DNA of 64,000 bases from WTGJ01 sp965237765 (GCA_965237765.1 OZ250157.1:1798001-1862000); one strand, 5' to 3'; shown: positions 31,793-40,789, counted from the stretch's first letter. Numbers and translations are program-made. Notes: a model not told the origin generated them from the letters alone.

Positions 31793-33301
31793 CTAGAGCG
31801 CGTAGATTGCGCCATATTTCTCGCGCAGGTAGGAGACGAGCGGCGCGACCTTTATCCCTCCGCCCGTAACGCGCTGCAGTAGCTCGCTGGGCGTGAACTT
31901 GGCGCCGTGGGCGTAGATGTTCGCGCGCAGCCATTCGTGCAACGTGCCATATTCGCCGCGGCGAATCTCCTCCGGGATGCTTGGCTGCGCGCTCGTCGCT
32001 GCCCCGTAGAATTGCACGCTCATGATGTTGCCCAGCGTATAGCCCTGGAAGAGGCCGCCGATGCCGATGCCGAACCAGTGCACGTCTTGCATCACGCCGT
32101 CACGATAATTCGGGGGCGTAATGCCCAGGTCGCTCTCGTAGCGCGCGTTCCAGGCGGCGGGCAGTTCGTCGATGCTCAACTCGCCTTCGAGCAAAGCCAA
32201 CTCCAAATCGAAGCGCAACATGACGTGCAGGTTGTAAGTCACTTCATCGGCAGCGACGCGGATCAACGATGGCTCGACTTTGTTGATGGCACAGTAGAAT
32301 TCATCCAGCGAGGTGTGGGCTAGGGTGGGGAAACGTTCTTGCAGGCGTGGGTATTGATATTCCCAGAAGCCGCGGCTGCGCCCGACGATATTCTCCCACC
32401 CCCGCGACTGGCTCTCATGCACGCCGGAGGAAGTGCCGTGGCCGGTCGGCAGGCCATCGAGCGTGGCGGCGACGCCCTGCTCATACATGGCGTGGCCGGC
32501 CTCGTGCAGGGTAGCGAAAAAGCCATCGCCCAGGTGGCGATCGTCGGCGCGGGTGGTGATGCGCACGTCACCATGGCCGAAGCGGATGGCGAAGGGATGG
32601 TACGTTTCATCCAGGCGGCCGCGCGTGAAATCGTAACCGAAGGCGGCGCTAATTTCGCGGGCGAAGGCGTATTGCTCGGTACGCGGGAAATCGCTGAACA
32701 GGCAGGAATTGTCGACCGGCGCTGCGGATTGGATTTCGCGCACCAGGGGGACGAGGGCGGCGCGCAATTCGGCGAAGATGGCGCGGATATCGGCGGCCTT
32801 CATGCCCTCATCGGCGCGGGCGATGAGCGGGTCGGCGATATGCGCATAGCCCGGGAAGTAGTTGGCGAATTCGCGCGAGAGCTGCAGCGAGCGTTCCAGG
32901 TAGGGTTGGACAGCGGCAAAGTCGTTTTCCGGCCGCGCGGCTGCCCAGACGGAGAAGGCTTCTGTCGAATGGGCCGCCGCGCGCTGGGTGTATTCGGCGG
33001 GGACGCGCGTCGCCCGTTCGTATTCGCGTCGCACGTAGCGAATAAGGGCGGCGTCATCGTCTTCTGGCGGCGCGTCTTCGAGCCGGGGCTGCAACGCATC
33101 CAGCAAACGGCCGATTTCCGGGTCGATGAAATGCTCATGCGCGAGGCGGCTGAGGGTGGCGAGCTGGCGGGCGCGCGGTGCGGCGCCACCAGGGGGCATA
33201 TAGGTCGCCTGGTCCCAGTGCAGGACGGCGGCGGCGCTATTCAGATCGTTGATGGCGCGCAAGCGAGTCTTCAGTTGCTCAAGCTCATGTGAGTCTGGCA
33301 T
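31793..33301 (-). CDS. M32 family metallocarboxypeptidase (carboxypeptidase Taq)
   Basis: A 502-residue protein of normal length for the family, with the zinc site LHEAGHAMYEQG near residue 265 (HEAGH) and the third ligand in SGVHESQSRGWENIVG. Other family marks are LHWDQATYMPPGG at the N-terminus and DVRITTR before the zinc site. It removes C-terminal residues from peptides, in the cytoplasm. The start at 33301 (MPDSHELEQLKTRL) is typical; the longer frame to 33355 adds unrelated sequence. The AAA ATPase gene starts 30 bases downstream on the same strand. Confidence 0.95.
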   Translation of the reverse strand: MPDSHELEQLKTRLRAINDLNSAAAVLHWDQATYMPPGGAAPRARQLATLSRLAHEHFIDPEIGRLLDALQPRLEDAPPEDDDAALIRYVRREYERATRVPAEYTQRAAAHSTEAFSVWAAARPENDFAAVQPYLERSLQLSREFANYFPGYAHIADPLIARADEGMKAADIRAIFAELRAALVPLVREIQSAAPVDNSCLFSDFPRTEQYAFAREISAAFGYDFTRGRLDETYHPFAIRFGHGDVRITTRADDRHLGDGFFATLHEAGHAMYEQGVAATLDGLPTGHGTSSGVHESQSRGWENIVGRSRGFWEYQYPRLQERFPTLAHTSLDEFYCAINKVEPSLIRVAADEVTYNLHVMLRFDLELALLEGELSIDELPAAWNARYESDLGITPPNYRDGVMQDVHWFGIGIGGLFQGYTLGNIMSVQFYGAATSAQPSIPEEIRRGEYGTLHEWLRANIYAHGAKFTPSELLQRVTGGGIKVAPLVSYLREKYGAIYAL

Positions 33302-33382
33302 CGTGGCGCTCCGGCTCCATAGCGATGATCGCAGGTAAGAGGGTAGCGCAGCCACAGGCGGCGCGCCATTGGCGGGTTCGCG

Positions 33383-34585
33383 CTAACGCAGCTGCCGATA
33401 GAAGGCCACGCAGAGCGCCAGTAACAACCCCTCGCGCAACAGGACGATAGCGATGAAAGGCGCGCGCCAGATGCCGTCGATGACCGGCCCGCTGCGCGCG
33501 AAGAGTGTCGGGTAATCGGCGAAGGCCAGCGCGCTCAGGGCGACGATGGCCAGCAGGCCGCTCCGAGTCGGGAAGACGAGCAACGTCAGTGGCAGGATGG
33601 GCAGCAACCATTGTGGGCTCCAGCCCTGCGCCGCCAGATAGAAGGTGAGCAGGAGGAAGCCGCAAGCGGCGATGAGCGCGCGCTCCTGCCTCAACTGGCG
33701 CCGGGCGAGCAGGCCGAACGTGAGCGTTGCCCAGGCCCCCCAACGCAGCCAGGCTGGGATGAGTGGCGCTGCGGAACTGCTTGCAGCGCTGGCGTCCAGG
33801 TGCGCGGGTGGCGGGCCGAACAAGCCGGTCGTGAAGCGCCCTTCCAACAACGCCCAGATGCTTTGGTAGGCTGTCTTGCCGATTTGCGCCTTCAGCGAAG
33901 CGACGGTCATCTCCGCGCCATAGGCGAACAAGGCGGCGTAGACCAGGGCGAGGGTGATGACGCTGATCGCTGCCAGCCGTTGCCAGGGTGGGGCGCCGGG
34001 ACGGCGGTCGCGCCAGGCGACGAGCGCGAAGAGGATGGGCGTGTATTTCGTCAGCGCACCGAGCGCGATGCTCCACGCCGCGCGATTTGGCTGGCCGCGC
34101 AAGTAGAGCCAGAGCGCCAGCATCAGCCAGAAGACGACGAGCGCCTCAAAAGTCCAATAGGTGAAGATGAGCGGCAGGGGCAGCAGCGCGTAGATCCAGG
34201 ACAGTTCGGCCGCGCGGGCGCCGCCATAGAGCCGCCGCGCCAGCGCGCGCAGCAGAATGAGGTTGCCGAGGTCGGCTGCTGTCATCAGCACGGCCATCAC
34301 CAGCGCATAGCGAGAATAGCTGGCGCCAGCGCCCAATAACTGATAGACGGCAACGGTAATGTGCGACCAGAGTGGCGGGAACTCGCTCCACCAATCGCGA
34401 AAAGGCAACCAGCCGCGCTCGGAATAGCCGGCGAGCGTGTAGTAATAGAGCTGGTCACCACCGCGGCCGATGCCTAGTTCGGTGCCATCGTTGAGCGCCG
34501 GTTCCCCCGCCAGGAAGAGCGCGGCGCGCATGCATACGAAGAGCAACGCGAGCAGGCGCGCGTCCTGTAGCAATGATCGCCGCAT
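33383..34585 (-). CDS. GT-C-type membrane glycosyltransferase (GT87/DUF2029-like)
   Basis: A 400-residue polytopic protein with about ten membrane helices. An acidic first loop after helix 1 (LNDGTELGIGRGGDQLYYY) precedes FRDWWSEFPPLWSH, and ALTKYTPIL occurs near the middle, the pattern of polyprenyl-phosphate-sugar-dependent GT-C enzymes such as GT87. It should transfer a sugar outside the cytoplasmic membrane. The start codon directly abuts the stop of the next upstream membrane protein with no gap, so the two are co-translated. The acceptor is unknown. Confidence 0.78.
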   Translation of the reverse strand: MRRSLLQDARLLALLFVCMRAALFLAGEPALNDGTELGIGRGGDQLYYYTLAGYSERGWLPFRDWWSEFPPLWSHITVAVYQLLGAGASYSRYALVMAVLMTAADLGNLILLRALARRLYGGARAAELSWIYALLPLPLIFTYWTFEALVVFWLMLALWLYLRGQPNRAAWSIALGALTKYTPILFALVAWRDRRPGAPPWQRLAAISVITLALVYAALFAYGAEMTVASLKAQIGKTAYQSIWALLEGRFTTGLFGPPPAHLDASAASSSAAPLIPAWLRWGAWATLTFGLLARRQLRQERALIAACGFLLLTFYLAAQGWSPQWLLPILPLTLLVFPTRSGLLAIVALSALAFADYPTLFARSGPVIDGIWRAPFIAIVLLREGLLLALCVAFYRQLR

Positions 34586-36061
34586 TCAGCCCGCCCGCCG
34601 CGAATAGAGGGCCGCTGTTTCATCCAGGAAGAGCAATTCCCAAGCGAGGGGAAGGCGCCGCAATGCTCGGTCCAGGCCGCTGCCGCGCGGGATGAGGGCG
34701 AGGCGGATGTCGTATTCGGCGAATGGCTCCGCCCAATCCACCCCACTGGCAGCGCGGCGGTACGCGGCCAACAATTCGTCGCCAAAGAGCAGCGTGCGCC
34801 CATCGATGAAGCTGGGGTATTCAGGCAATTCCCAGAGCAGGTAGCCGCCCCATTCGTAGGCGTGGAAGAGCGGGCCGCTGGGCGATGTTTCGCGCAGGTA
34901 GGCGACCACGGCCACCGGGAATTGCGCCGCGTGTATCGCCGCGACTCGCGCGGGTGACAGGCGATCGGCGGCATATGCGGCCACGCCCATACAGAGCGCC
35001 AGCAGCAGGCCGGCGTGGGCCAGGCCGCGTTTCCGCGTCATCCTTGGCGGCACAGGCAGGCGCCAACGTGGCGGCAGGGGCAGTGCGGCGAGTTGCGCTG
35101 CCAACGTCGGCGCGGCCACAATGGCGAAAAGCGCGATGTTGCGCCCTGCCCAGAGCGCCATCACTGTCGTCAGCGCGATCAGGATGGCTTCGTCGCTGCG
35201 CGGGCGGCGGCGGGAAAGTCCGAGGGCGAGCCAGGAGAGGGCCAGCATCAGCAGAAAGGGCCAGGTCGCCGGCAGGTGCAAATCCGGCGTTTGCCATTCC
35301 ACGATGGCCGCGCGCAGCTCGCTCAGGGAGAGCGTGCGGATGGGAACGAGCAACAATTCGGGGCCATAGGGGTTCAGGCAGAGCGCGAGCGCGCAGGCGA
35401 CGAGGAGGAACGGCCACTGGCGCCAGCGCCGACGATTCCCCAGCGCGCGCTGCGTGAAGATATCCCAGCCGGCGCCCAGCGCGGCCAGCGCCAGCCACAG
35501 CAGGCCGATCGCAAAGCCGGCGTGCAGGTTCGCCCAGATGGCGAAGAGCGGCGGCAGCAACCAAAGCGCCCACCCGCCGCGCCGCAAGAGCAATAATGTG
35601 ATCGCGCTGAGCACGAAGCTGAACATCTGCGGCCGCGCCGACCAGAATACCGTTGCCGTCAGTGCGCCGAGCGCGAGCGTGTAAGCGCGCAGGTGGGCGT
35701 TCGCGTTCGTTTCGGCCATCATCCGACCGACGATGGCCATCCCCATCGTTGCCAGCGCCGCCGTCAGCAAGGCCAAACCCGGCGCGCGCCCCAGGCGCCA
35801 GGCGGCCAGCATGACAAGTTGCCCACCCCAGCTGTGATTCAGCCAGCGCTCGCCAGCGCGTGTCTGCGAGAAACCATCTTCGCGGATGATACCCGTCGCG
35901 ATCGTCTGCTCGGCGCTGCGCAGGTGCCACCAGGTATCGGGGTCGCTGGGGCTGCGGATGGCGATGACGAAAATGAGCGCGTAAGCGACAGTGAGGGCTA
36001 GGCGGCGCGTGTCGAATGCCTGTAGCAAAGCCAACGCGCGCGATATACTCAGCGCGTTCAT
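34586..36061 (-). CDS. Polytopic membrane protein, GT-C-like
   Basis: A 491-residue protein with roughly eleven membrane helices and a soluble C-terminal domain. The first periplasmic loop SPSDPDTWWHLRSAEQTI...GFSQTRAGERWLNHSW is typical of a widespread uncharacterised Chloroflexota/actinobacterial membrane family resembling GT-C glycosyltransferases. The C-terminal 110 residues contain FHAYEWGGYLLWELPEYPSFIDGR, also family-typical. I set the start at 36061 (MNALSISRAL); the frame runs on to 36220 across the divergent gene. It probably works with the GT-C enzyme that follows without a gap. Confidence 0.75.
   Translation of the reverse strand: MNALSISRALALLQAFDTRRLALTVAYALIFVIAIRSPSDPDTWWHLRSAEQTIATGIIREDGFSQTRAGERWLNHSWGGQLVMLAAWRLGRAPGLALLTAALATMGMAIVGRMMAETNANAHLRAYTLALGALTATVFWSARPQMFSFVLSAITLLLLRRGGWALWLLPPLFAIWANLHAGFAIGLLWLALAALGAGWDIFTQRALGNRRRWRQWPFLLVACALALCLNPYGPELLLVPIRTLSLSELRAAIVEWQTPDLHLPATWPFLLMLALSWLALGLSRRRPRSDEAILIALTTVMALWAGRNIALFAIVAAPTLAAQLAALPLPPRWRLPVPPRMTRKRGLAHAGLLLALCMGVAAYAADRLSPARVAAIHAAQFPVAVVAYLRETSPSGPLFHAYEWGGYLLWELPEYPSFIDGRTLLFGDELLAAYRRAASGVDWAEPFAEYDIRLALIPRGSGLDRALRRLPLAWELLFLDETAALYSRRAG
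36044..36049 (+). promoter_or_regulatory. -10 box TATACT for the zinc-ribbon gene
   Basis: TATACT lies 50 bases before the ATG at 36100 and inside the first codons of the divergent membrane-protein gene. It is one of several TATA(A/C)T boxes in this window without a clear -35. Confidence 0.3.
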
Positions 36062-36099
36062 CCCGGCATTCACCCCACCTCCGGGTGCAAAGGAATCCG

Positions 36100-36801
36100 A
36101 TGAGCCAGGCGCGCGCGCTCTATCACTTGCAGACGCTGGAATTGCGCCGGCGCGCGGTGGAACGGCGCCTGCAGGAAATTGCCGTCGCCCTCGCTGACGA
36201 CGAGAAGGTGGCCGCGGCACAGCAGGAAGTCGCCGCCGCCGCGGGGCAACTCAACCCCATCCTCGCCCGCCAGCGCGAACTGGAACACGCGCTCGCCGCC
36301 AACGAAGCAAAAGCCAAAGCGACGGACGAGCGCCTCTATTCCGGCGCCGTCAGCAATCCCAAAGAGTTGGCCGATATGCAGCAGGAACTGACCGCCTTGC
36401 AACGCCGGCGCGATGAGCTGGAGGATGAACTGCTGCAGACGATGGAGGCAGCAGACGCGGCGAATGCGGTGATGGCAGGCGCGCAGGACGAATTGCAGCG
36501 CGCAGAAGCGGCCCGCGCTGAGGATAATGCCGAGTTGATCGCCGAGCGCGCCGAGTTGACGAACGAACGGGCGCGCTTGACGGACGAGAGCGAGGTGGCG
36601 CTGGCGGCGGTGGAAGCTTACGCGCTCGCCACCTATCGTACCCTGGCGAAGCAGAAGAAAGGGCGCGCGTTGGCCCTCATCCGCGAGGGCCGCTGCTTGG
36701 CATGCGGCGTGAGCTTGAGCACTGGCCTCGAGCAGCGCGTGCGCCATGGACGGGAGCTCACCGCCTGCCAGAGTTGCGGCCGCCTGCTCGTCGCCGAATG
36801 A
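36100..36801 (+). CDS. C4-type zinc-ribbon coiled-coil protein (CT398/DUF164-like)
   Basis: The 233-residue protein has a long antiparallel coiled coil (about 1-175) with the family hinge RLYSGAVSNPKELADMQQELTALQRR, then a C4 zinc ribbon: CLACGVSLS and, 20 residues on, CQSCGRLL. The start ATG at 36100 follows AAAGGA six bases upstream, which rules out the longer frame. The Chlamydia member CT398 binds sigma-54 and export components, but the role in other phyla is unsettled. It is followed by convergent yggT after an eight-base gap. Confidence 0.88.
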   Translation: MSQARALYHLQTLELRRRAVERRLQEIAVALADDEKVAAAQQEVAAAAGQLNPILARQRELEHALAANEAKAKATDERLYSGAVSNPKELADMQQELTALQRRRDELEDELLQTMEAADAANAVMAGAQDELQRAEAARAEDNAELIAERAELTNERARLTDESEVALAAVEAYALATYRTLAKQKKGRALALIREGRCLACGVSLSTGLEQRVRHGRELTACQSCGRLLVAE

Positions 36802-36809
36802 CAGCTTCC

Positions 36810-37052
36810 TCAGAACAAGCGCGTCAGCAAACCATTCAAGACCTGGATGCCCACGAGGACGATGAGCGGGCTGAAATCGATGCCGGCGGTCTGCGGTAGT
36901 GCCTGGCGGATGGGGCGGAGGATTGGCTCGGTCGCTTCGAACAGGAAGCGGACGAGAGGATTGCCCCGATCCACGTTGGGGAACCAAGAAAGCAACACAC
37001 GCGCCAATAGGATGAGCGAATAGAGTTGCAATAGGGTAGATAGGAGGTTCAT
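36810..37052 (-). CDS. YggT family membrane protein
   Basis: An 80-residue protein with two membrane helices separated by the family signature LARVLLSWFPNVDRGNPLVRFLFEATEPILRPIRQ. It is one repeat of the YggT fold (the E. coli protein has two). YggT proteins are linked to cell division and osmotic balance in various bacteria; function is poorly defined. It lies 15 bases downstream of yggS on the same strand, the usual conserved arrangement. Confidence 0.93.
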   Translation of the reverse strand: MNLLSTLLQLYSLILLARVLLSWFPNVDRGNPLVRFLFEATEPILRPIRQALPQTAGIDFSPLIVLVGIQVLNGLLTRLF

Positions 37053-37067
37053 CGGCTGGGCTCCTGC

Positions 37068-37826
37068 TTAGTGAGCGGGTCGTTCACCGAAGAGCGCGCG
37101 CCCGATTCGCACGAGCGTCGCCCCTTCTTCGATGGCAATTTCGTAGTCGTTCGTCATGCCCATACTCAGTATGGGCAGAGACAGGGAGAGTGAATCCTGG
37201 GAGGCGGCGCGCAAGGCGGCCAAGCTGGCGAAATAAGGTCGCGCCGCTGCGGGCGCGGTCAGGATGGGCGCCATCGTCATCAGGCCGCGCAATTCCAAAC
37301 CGGGCGTAGCCGCGATTTCGCGGAGCGAATCTTGTAGGTGGCGGAAGGTCGCATCATTCTCACGCCAATCATAGGCGGGAAAGCCGCCCTTGCTCGCCTC
37401 ACCGCTGACGTTGCATTGCACCAGAACGGGCAAGATGCGGCCCTGCTCGTTGACGAAGCGGCCCAGGCGGCGCGCCAGCTTGAGGCTATCGAGTGAATGC
37501 AGGCAATTGAAGAGGGGCGGGATGGCGGTGGCCTTGCGGCTCTGCACGTGCCCGACCATATGCCAGCGCGCCTCTGGCAATTCCTCCCGCAGGGCGGGTA
37601 GCTTTTCGCGCGCTTCCTCGAGGCGGTTTTCGCCGAAATCGCGCAAGCCAACGGCGTAAGCTTCGCGGATGCGCGCGGGCGGCAAGGTCTTGGTGATGGC
37701 GACGAGGATAACGCCGCTCGGGTCACGATTGGCGCGCTCGCAGGCGGCCGTGATGCGCGCTCGCAAGGCCTCCAATTGTGGAGCGATGCCCTCGCTCGTG
37801 ACTGCCAGCGGCGGCGCGATCGTCAT
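37068..37826 (-). CDS. YggS family pyridoxal-phosphate-binding protein
   Basis: The 252-residue alanine-racemase-fold protein has the PLP-lysine motif ILVAITKTLPPARI, GLRDFGENRLEEAREK, HMVGHVQSRKA, and the C-terminal SMGMTNDYEIAIEEGATLVRIGRALFG. YggS/PLPBP proteins bind PLP but show no clear catalysis; they control PLP and amino-acid homeostasis. It starts within the stop of pgeF (ATGA overlap) and precedes yggT, a conserved cluster. Confidence 0.95.
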   Translation of the reverse strand: MTIAPPLAVTSEGIAPQLEALRARITAACERANRDPSGVILVAITKTLPPARIREAYAVGLRDFGENRLEEAREKLPALREELPEARWHMVGHVQSRKATAIPPLFNCLHSLDSLKLARRLGRFVNEQGRILPVLVQCNVSGEASKGGFPAYDWRENDATFRHLQDSLREIAATPGLELRGLMTMAPILTAPAAARPYFASLAALRAASQDSLSLSLPILSMGMTNDYEIAIEEGATLVRIGRALFGERPAH

Positions 37827-38665
37827 AGGCAGAGCAGGGCGCCGAAGCGACCGGTGCGCCCGCCCTCCGCGCGGTGAGAGAAGAATTCATCGGAATGGCA
37901 GGCGGTGCAGGGCGCGGTGTCTTGAATCTGTTGCAGGCCGGCGCGCTCCATCTCAAGGCGATTCGCGGCCGACAGATCCAGCTGCCAACGACCATTGGCT
38001 GAGGGCCGCGCGCAGTTCGCTAGCTCCTCCTCGTCGAAGCGCTCTTTCATGGCCGCCATCACATCTTCGCCGACTTCATAGCAGGCGCAGCAGATGCTGG
38101 GGCCGATGAGGGCCTGGATGGAGGAGGGCGCGCAGCCATAGGCATTTTGCATGGCCTGGATGGTTTGCGCGACGATGCCCAGCGCCGTCCCACGCCAGCC
38201 GGCGTGCGCCATACCGATGGCCGCGCGCGCCGGGTCGTAGAAGAGCAGGGGTACACAATCGGCGAAGCGCAGCAGCAACGGCACATCCGGCTGATCGGTG
38301 ATGAAGGCGTCAGCCTGTGGCATTTGGCCATTCGCGCTGGGCGGCGCATCCAGCTGCAGCACATCCGCGCCATGGACAAGCCAGAGCGTGCCAACACGCG
38401 CGCGTTCCAAGCCGAAATGAGCGAGCAGGCGGTGGCGGTTTTCGGCGACGGCCTCCGGCGAATCGCCGACGGATGCGCCCAGATTCAGAGATTGCCAGGG
38501 AGCCGCGCTCACGCCGCCATGTCGCGTGAAGATGCCGTGCCGAAGCGCCGCCCATGCCGCGTGGCGATAATAGACCAGCCCATTGGCCTCCGTCCGCTCC
38601 AGCTGCTCCGCTCCTGAATCAATGGTAGCGCACCCACGCCTAAGATAGACTGGCACCGCGATCAT
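37823..38665 (-). CDS. pgeF: PgeF/YlmD laccase-domain protein (purine nucleoside phosphorylase or editing factor)
   Basis: A 280-residue laccase-domain protein with the metal-site motifs LWLVHGADVL, LRFADCVPLLFYDP and HAGWRGTALGI, plus GPSICCACYEVGEDV and SHRAEGGRTGRFGALLCL. Family members act as peptidoglycan-editing factors and as purine nucleoside phosphorylases. The ATG at 38665 shares bases with the comF ATG in CATG, leaving no intergenic promoter. The true start could lie further in, before QLERTEANGLVYY, which resembles the start of homologs. It overlaps yggS by four bases. Confidence 0.9.
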   Translation of the reverse strand: MIAVPVYLRRGCATIDSGAEQLERTEANGLVYYRHAAWAALRHGIFTRHGGVSAAPWQSLNLGASVGDSPEAVAENRHRLLAHFGLERARVGTLWLVHGADVLQLDAPPSANGQMPQADAFITDQPDVPLLLRFADCVPLLFYDPARAAIGMAHAGWRGTALGIVAQTIQAMQNAYGCAPSSIQALIGPSICCACYEVGEDVMAAMKERFDEEELANCARPSANGRWQLDLSAANRLEMERAGLQQIQDTAPCTACHSDEFFSHRAEGGRTGRFGALLCL

Positions 38666-39374
38666 GTCAAACTTCAGGAAGAGGGTTACGGGCCTGCTGA
38701 ACGAGGGCCTCGATTGGCTATACCCGCCGCGTTGCCCGCTCTGCGGCCAGCCGGATGATGTTGAGTTGTGTCTTGGCTGTGAGGCGGAGCTGGTGGCTGG
38801 GCCGGGGCAACCGATCCAGCGCGATCTGGCTGCGTTGGACTGGGCGCTGGCGAGCGGCGTCCATGAGGGGCTGCTGCGCGAGAGCATTCACGCCCTGAAA
38901 TATGGTGGCGCGCGTAAGCTGGCGGCGCCGCTTGGGGAGCGGCTGTGGCTAATTCTGTGCGGCCAGGATGAGAGGATCGACGCGGTGCTACCGGTGCCCT
39001 TGCACGAAACGCGGATGGATGAGCGAGGGTTCAACCAGGCAGAATTGCTGACGGAGGCGCTTTGCGAGCGGGCCGGTGTCTCTATGCGGGCGGATTGGTT
39101 GCGACGGCAGCGCGCCACGCGCGCGCAGGTCGGGCTGAGCGAGGCGGAGCGCGCGCTCAACGTGAAGGCAGCTTTCGAGGCGACGGGTGACGTGGCCGAG
39201 AAGCGGCTGCTGTTGGTGGATGATGTCTGCACGAGTGGCGCGACGTTAGTAGCCTCTGCACGGGCGTTGCGGGAAGCGGGCGCTGCGGCGGTGTTTGCGT
39301 TGACGGTGAGCACACCAGCGCAGGCCGATAAACGCGCTTGCACGCGTATGGTTCCAAGCGCTGACCTTTGTTAG
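38664..39374 (+). CDS. comF: ComF family protein (zinc ribbon + phosphoribosyltransferase)
   Basis: The 236-residue protein has an N-terminal zinc ribbon (CPLCGQ at about 25 and CLGCE near 37) and a PRTase domain: LPVPLHETRMDERGFNQAELL and the PRPP loop LLLVDDVCTSGAT near 195. ComF homologs are needed for DNA uptake and handling of incoming single strands. The ATG lies back to back with the pgeF ATG and has no obvious ribosome binding site. The 3' end contains the promoter region of hpf. C-terminal 20 residues after the PRTase fold look non-conserved. Confidence 0.92.
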   Translation: MSNFRKRVTGLLNEGLDWLYPPRCPLCGQPDDVELCLGCEAELVAGPGQPIQRDLAALDWALASGVHEGLLRESIHALKYGGARKLAAPLGERLWLILCGQDERIDAVLPVPLHETRMDERGFNQAELLTEALCERAGVSMRADWLRRQRATRAQVGLSEAERALNVKAAFEATGDVAEKRLLLVDDVCTSGATLVASARALREAGAAAVFALTVSTPAQADKRACTRMVPSADLC

Positions 39375-39399
39375 GTATCGCTCTAGTCCCCATTTCCCC

Positions 39400-39405
39400 T
39401 ATAAT
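39400..39405 (+). promoter_or_regulatory. -10 box TATAAT for hpf
   Basis: TATAAT lies 25 bases after the comF stop and 47 bases before the hpf TTG start, giving a leader of about 40 bases that includes AAAGGA. No convincing -35 is present. Confidence 0.5.
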
Positions 39406-39451
39406 GCTGGGTACCATTTCGCCCGGATACTGCCTAGAAAGGATAATTCTT

Positions 39452-40060
39452 TTGGAGCTCCACATCGCCGCGCAAGGCGTTACCCTTAGCGAAGACCTCG
39501 AGCAATTCACGCGCCGCAAGGTGGAGCGGCTCGCGCGTTATTTGCCGCATATCGCCGATTTGCGCGTCGAACTGATGCGGCAACGCACGCAGCAGGGTAG
39601 CGTCGCCAGCGCGCAAATTACCCTCCGCCACCAGCGCGGTGCCATCCTGCGCGCCGAAGTTAAGCAAGAGGGCAGCGACCGCCAGGCAATGCATCAGGCC
39701 ATCACCGGCGCTGTTGACCGCATGTACCGCCAGATTTCGCGCTTCAAGGGCAAACGCATCGATCGGCGGCGCCGCGGCAAATTCCGTGCCACAGTCGAAG
39801 AATTGGGCGCCGCTGAGGTGCTACCGCTTGAACATGAAGCTATCGGCGTGCTTGCCGATGACGCCGAAATCGTCCGCCGCAAGGTGCTTCGCGTCGCCAC
39901 CATGAGCGAGCTGGAAGCGATCGACCAGATGGAGTTGCTCGGCCATCCTTTCTACCTCTACCGCGACGAGGGCAGCGGCGCGCTCTGCGTGCTTTACCGG
40001 CGCGAAGCGGATGGCTACGGTGTCCTGCAAGCGGCACCCGCTGTGGACGAGAGCGAATAA
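39452..40060 (+). CDS. hpf: Ribosome hibernation-promoting factor, long form
   Basis: A 202-residue long-form HPF: an N-terminal S30AE domain (ELHIAAQGVTLSEDLEQFTRRKVERLARYLP, then EVKQEGSDRQAMHQAITGAVDRMYRQISRFKG) and a C-terminal dimerisation domain (KVLRVATMSELEAIDQMELLGHPFYLYRDEGSGALCVLYRREADGYGVLQ). It dimerises 70S ribosomes into 100S particles in stationary phase. The start is a TTG eight bases after AAAGGA; the upstream frame from 39368 is not family-like. The deoxynucleoside kinase gene follows after seven bases. Confidence 0.95.
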   Translation: MELHIAAQGVTLSEDLEQFTRRKVERLARYLPHIADLRVELMRQRTQQGSVASAQITLRHQRGAILRAEVKQEGSDRQAMHQAITGAVDRMYRQISRFKGKRIDRRRRGKFRATVEELGAAEVLPLEHEAIGVLADDAEIVRRKVLRVATMSELEAIDQMELLGHPFYLYRDEGSGALCVLYRREADGYGVLQAAPAVDESE

Positions 40061-40067
40061 GCGAATC

Positions 40068-40706
40068 ATGGCCGCGCAGCCACAGGGCGCGCATACACCC
40101 TTCATTGCCATCGCGGGGAATATTGGCGTCGGTAAGAGCACGCTGACAGGCTTGCTGGCCCGCTCGCTCGGTTATCGGCCCTTCTACGAGGCGAACGCCG
40201 ATAATCCTTACCTCGCCGATTTCTACCGCGATATGCGCGGCTGGTCCTTCCATTCGCAAGTTTATTTCCTCGGACGGCGGCTTGAGCACCACCGTCAGCT
40301 GCTTGACGCCGGGGAGCCGGCCATCCAGGACCGCACTGTGTATGAAGATGCCGAAATCTTCGCCGCCAATCTGCGCGAGCAAGGCATGATGAGCGCGCGC
40401 GATTACGAAGCCTATCACCGCCTTTATCTCGCCGTCCGCGCCTTCCTGCCGCCGCCGGATCTGATCGTCTACCTCGAAGCGCCACTGGAGACATTGCAAG
40501 AGCGCATCGCCAGCCGCGGCCGGGATTACGAGCGCAGCATCGCGCCTGCATACTTGCGGCAGCTGAACGGGCTGTATGAGCGCTGGGCGGCGGGTTGGCG
40601 GCATTGCCCGCTGTTGCGCGTGCAAGTGGCCGGGCGAGATTTCCGCGACCGGCCCGCCGATTACGCCAATTTGCTATCACGAATTCGGATGGCCCTGGCG
40701 GAATAG
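40068..40706 (+). CDS. Deoxynucleoside kinase (deoxyadenosine/deoxyguanosine kinase type)
   Basis: The 212-residue kinase has P-loop GNIGVGKST (16-24), the base-recognition segment FHSQVYFLGRRLEHH, the catalytic DRTVYEDAEIFA (E/D-R-S motif) and the lid IASRGRDYERSI. It phosphorylates purine deoxynucleosides for salvage. I set the start at 40068 (MAAQPQGAHT), seven bases after the hpf stop. Substrate choice among dAdo, dGuo and dCyd is not readable from the sequence alone. Confidence 0.93.
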   Translation: MAAQPQGAHTPFIAIAGNIGVGKSTLTGLLARSLGYRPFYEANADNPYLADFYRDMRGWSFHSQVYFLGRRLEHHRQLLDAGEPAIQDRTVYEDAEIFAANLREQGMMSARDYEAYHRLYLAVRAFLPPPDLIVYLEAPLETLQERIASRGRDYERSIAPAYLRQLNGLYERWAAGWRHCPLLRVQVAGRDFRDRPADYANLLSRIRMALAE

Positions 40707-40763
40707 GCCACTGATAACACGATTGGCCCTTGCGGCCGACGCCATTATCACTTATCCTATTGC

Positions 40764-40789
40764 TATGATTGTTCGTATTTATCAGATAA
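40764..40789 (+). promoter_or_regulatory. Extended -10 and operator-like palindrome upstream of the GntR gene
   Basis: TGCTATGAT (40761-40769) is an extended -10; ten bases further lies the perfect 11-base palindrome TTATCAGATAA (40779-40789), at or just after the expected start of transcription. Additional half-sites occur at 40713-40717 (GATAA), 40745-40749 and 40752-40756 (TTATC). The pattern fits autoregulation by the adjacent GntR protein. Confidence 0.5.
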
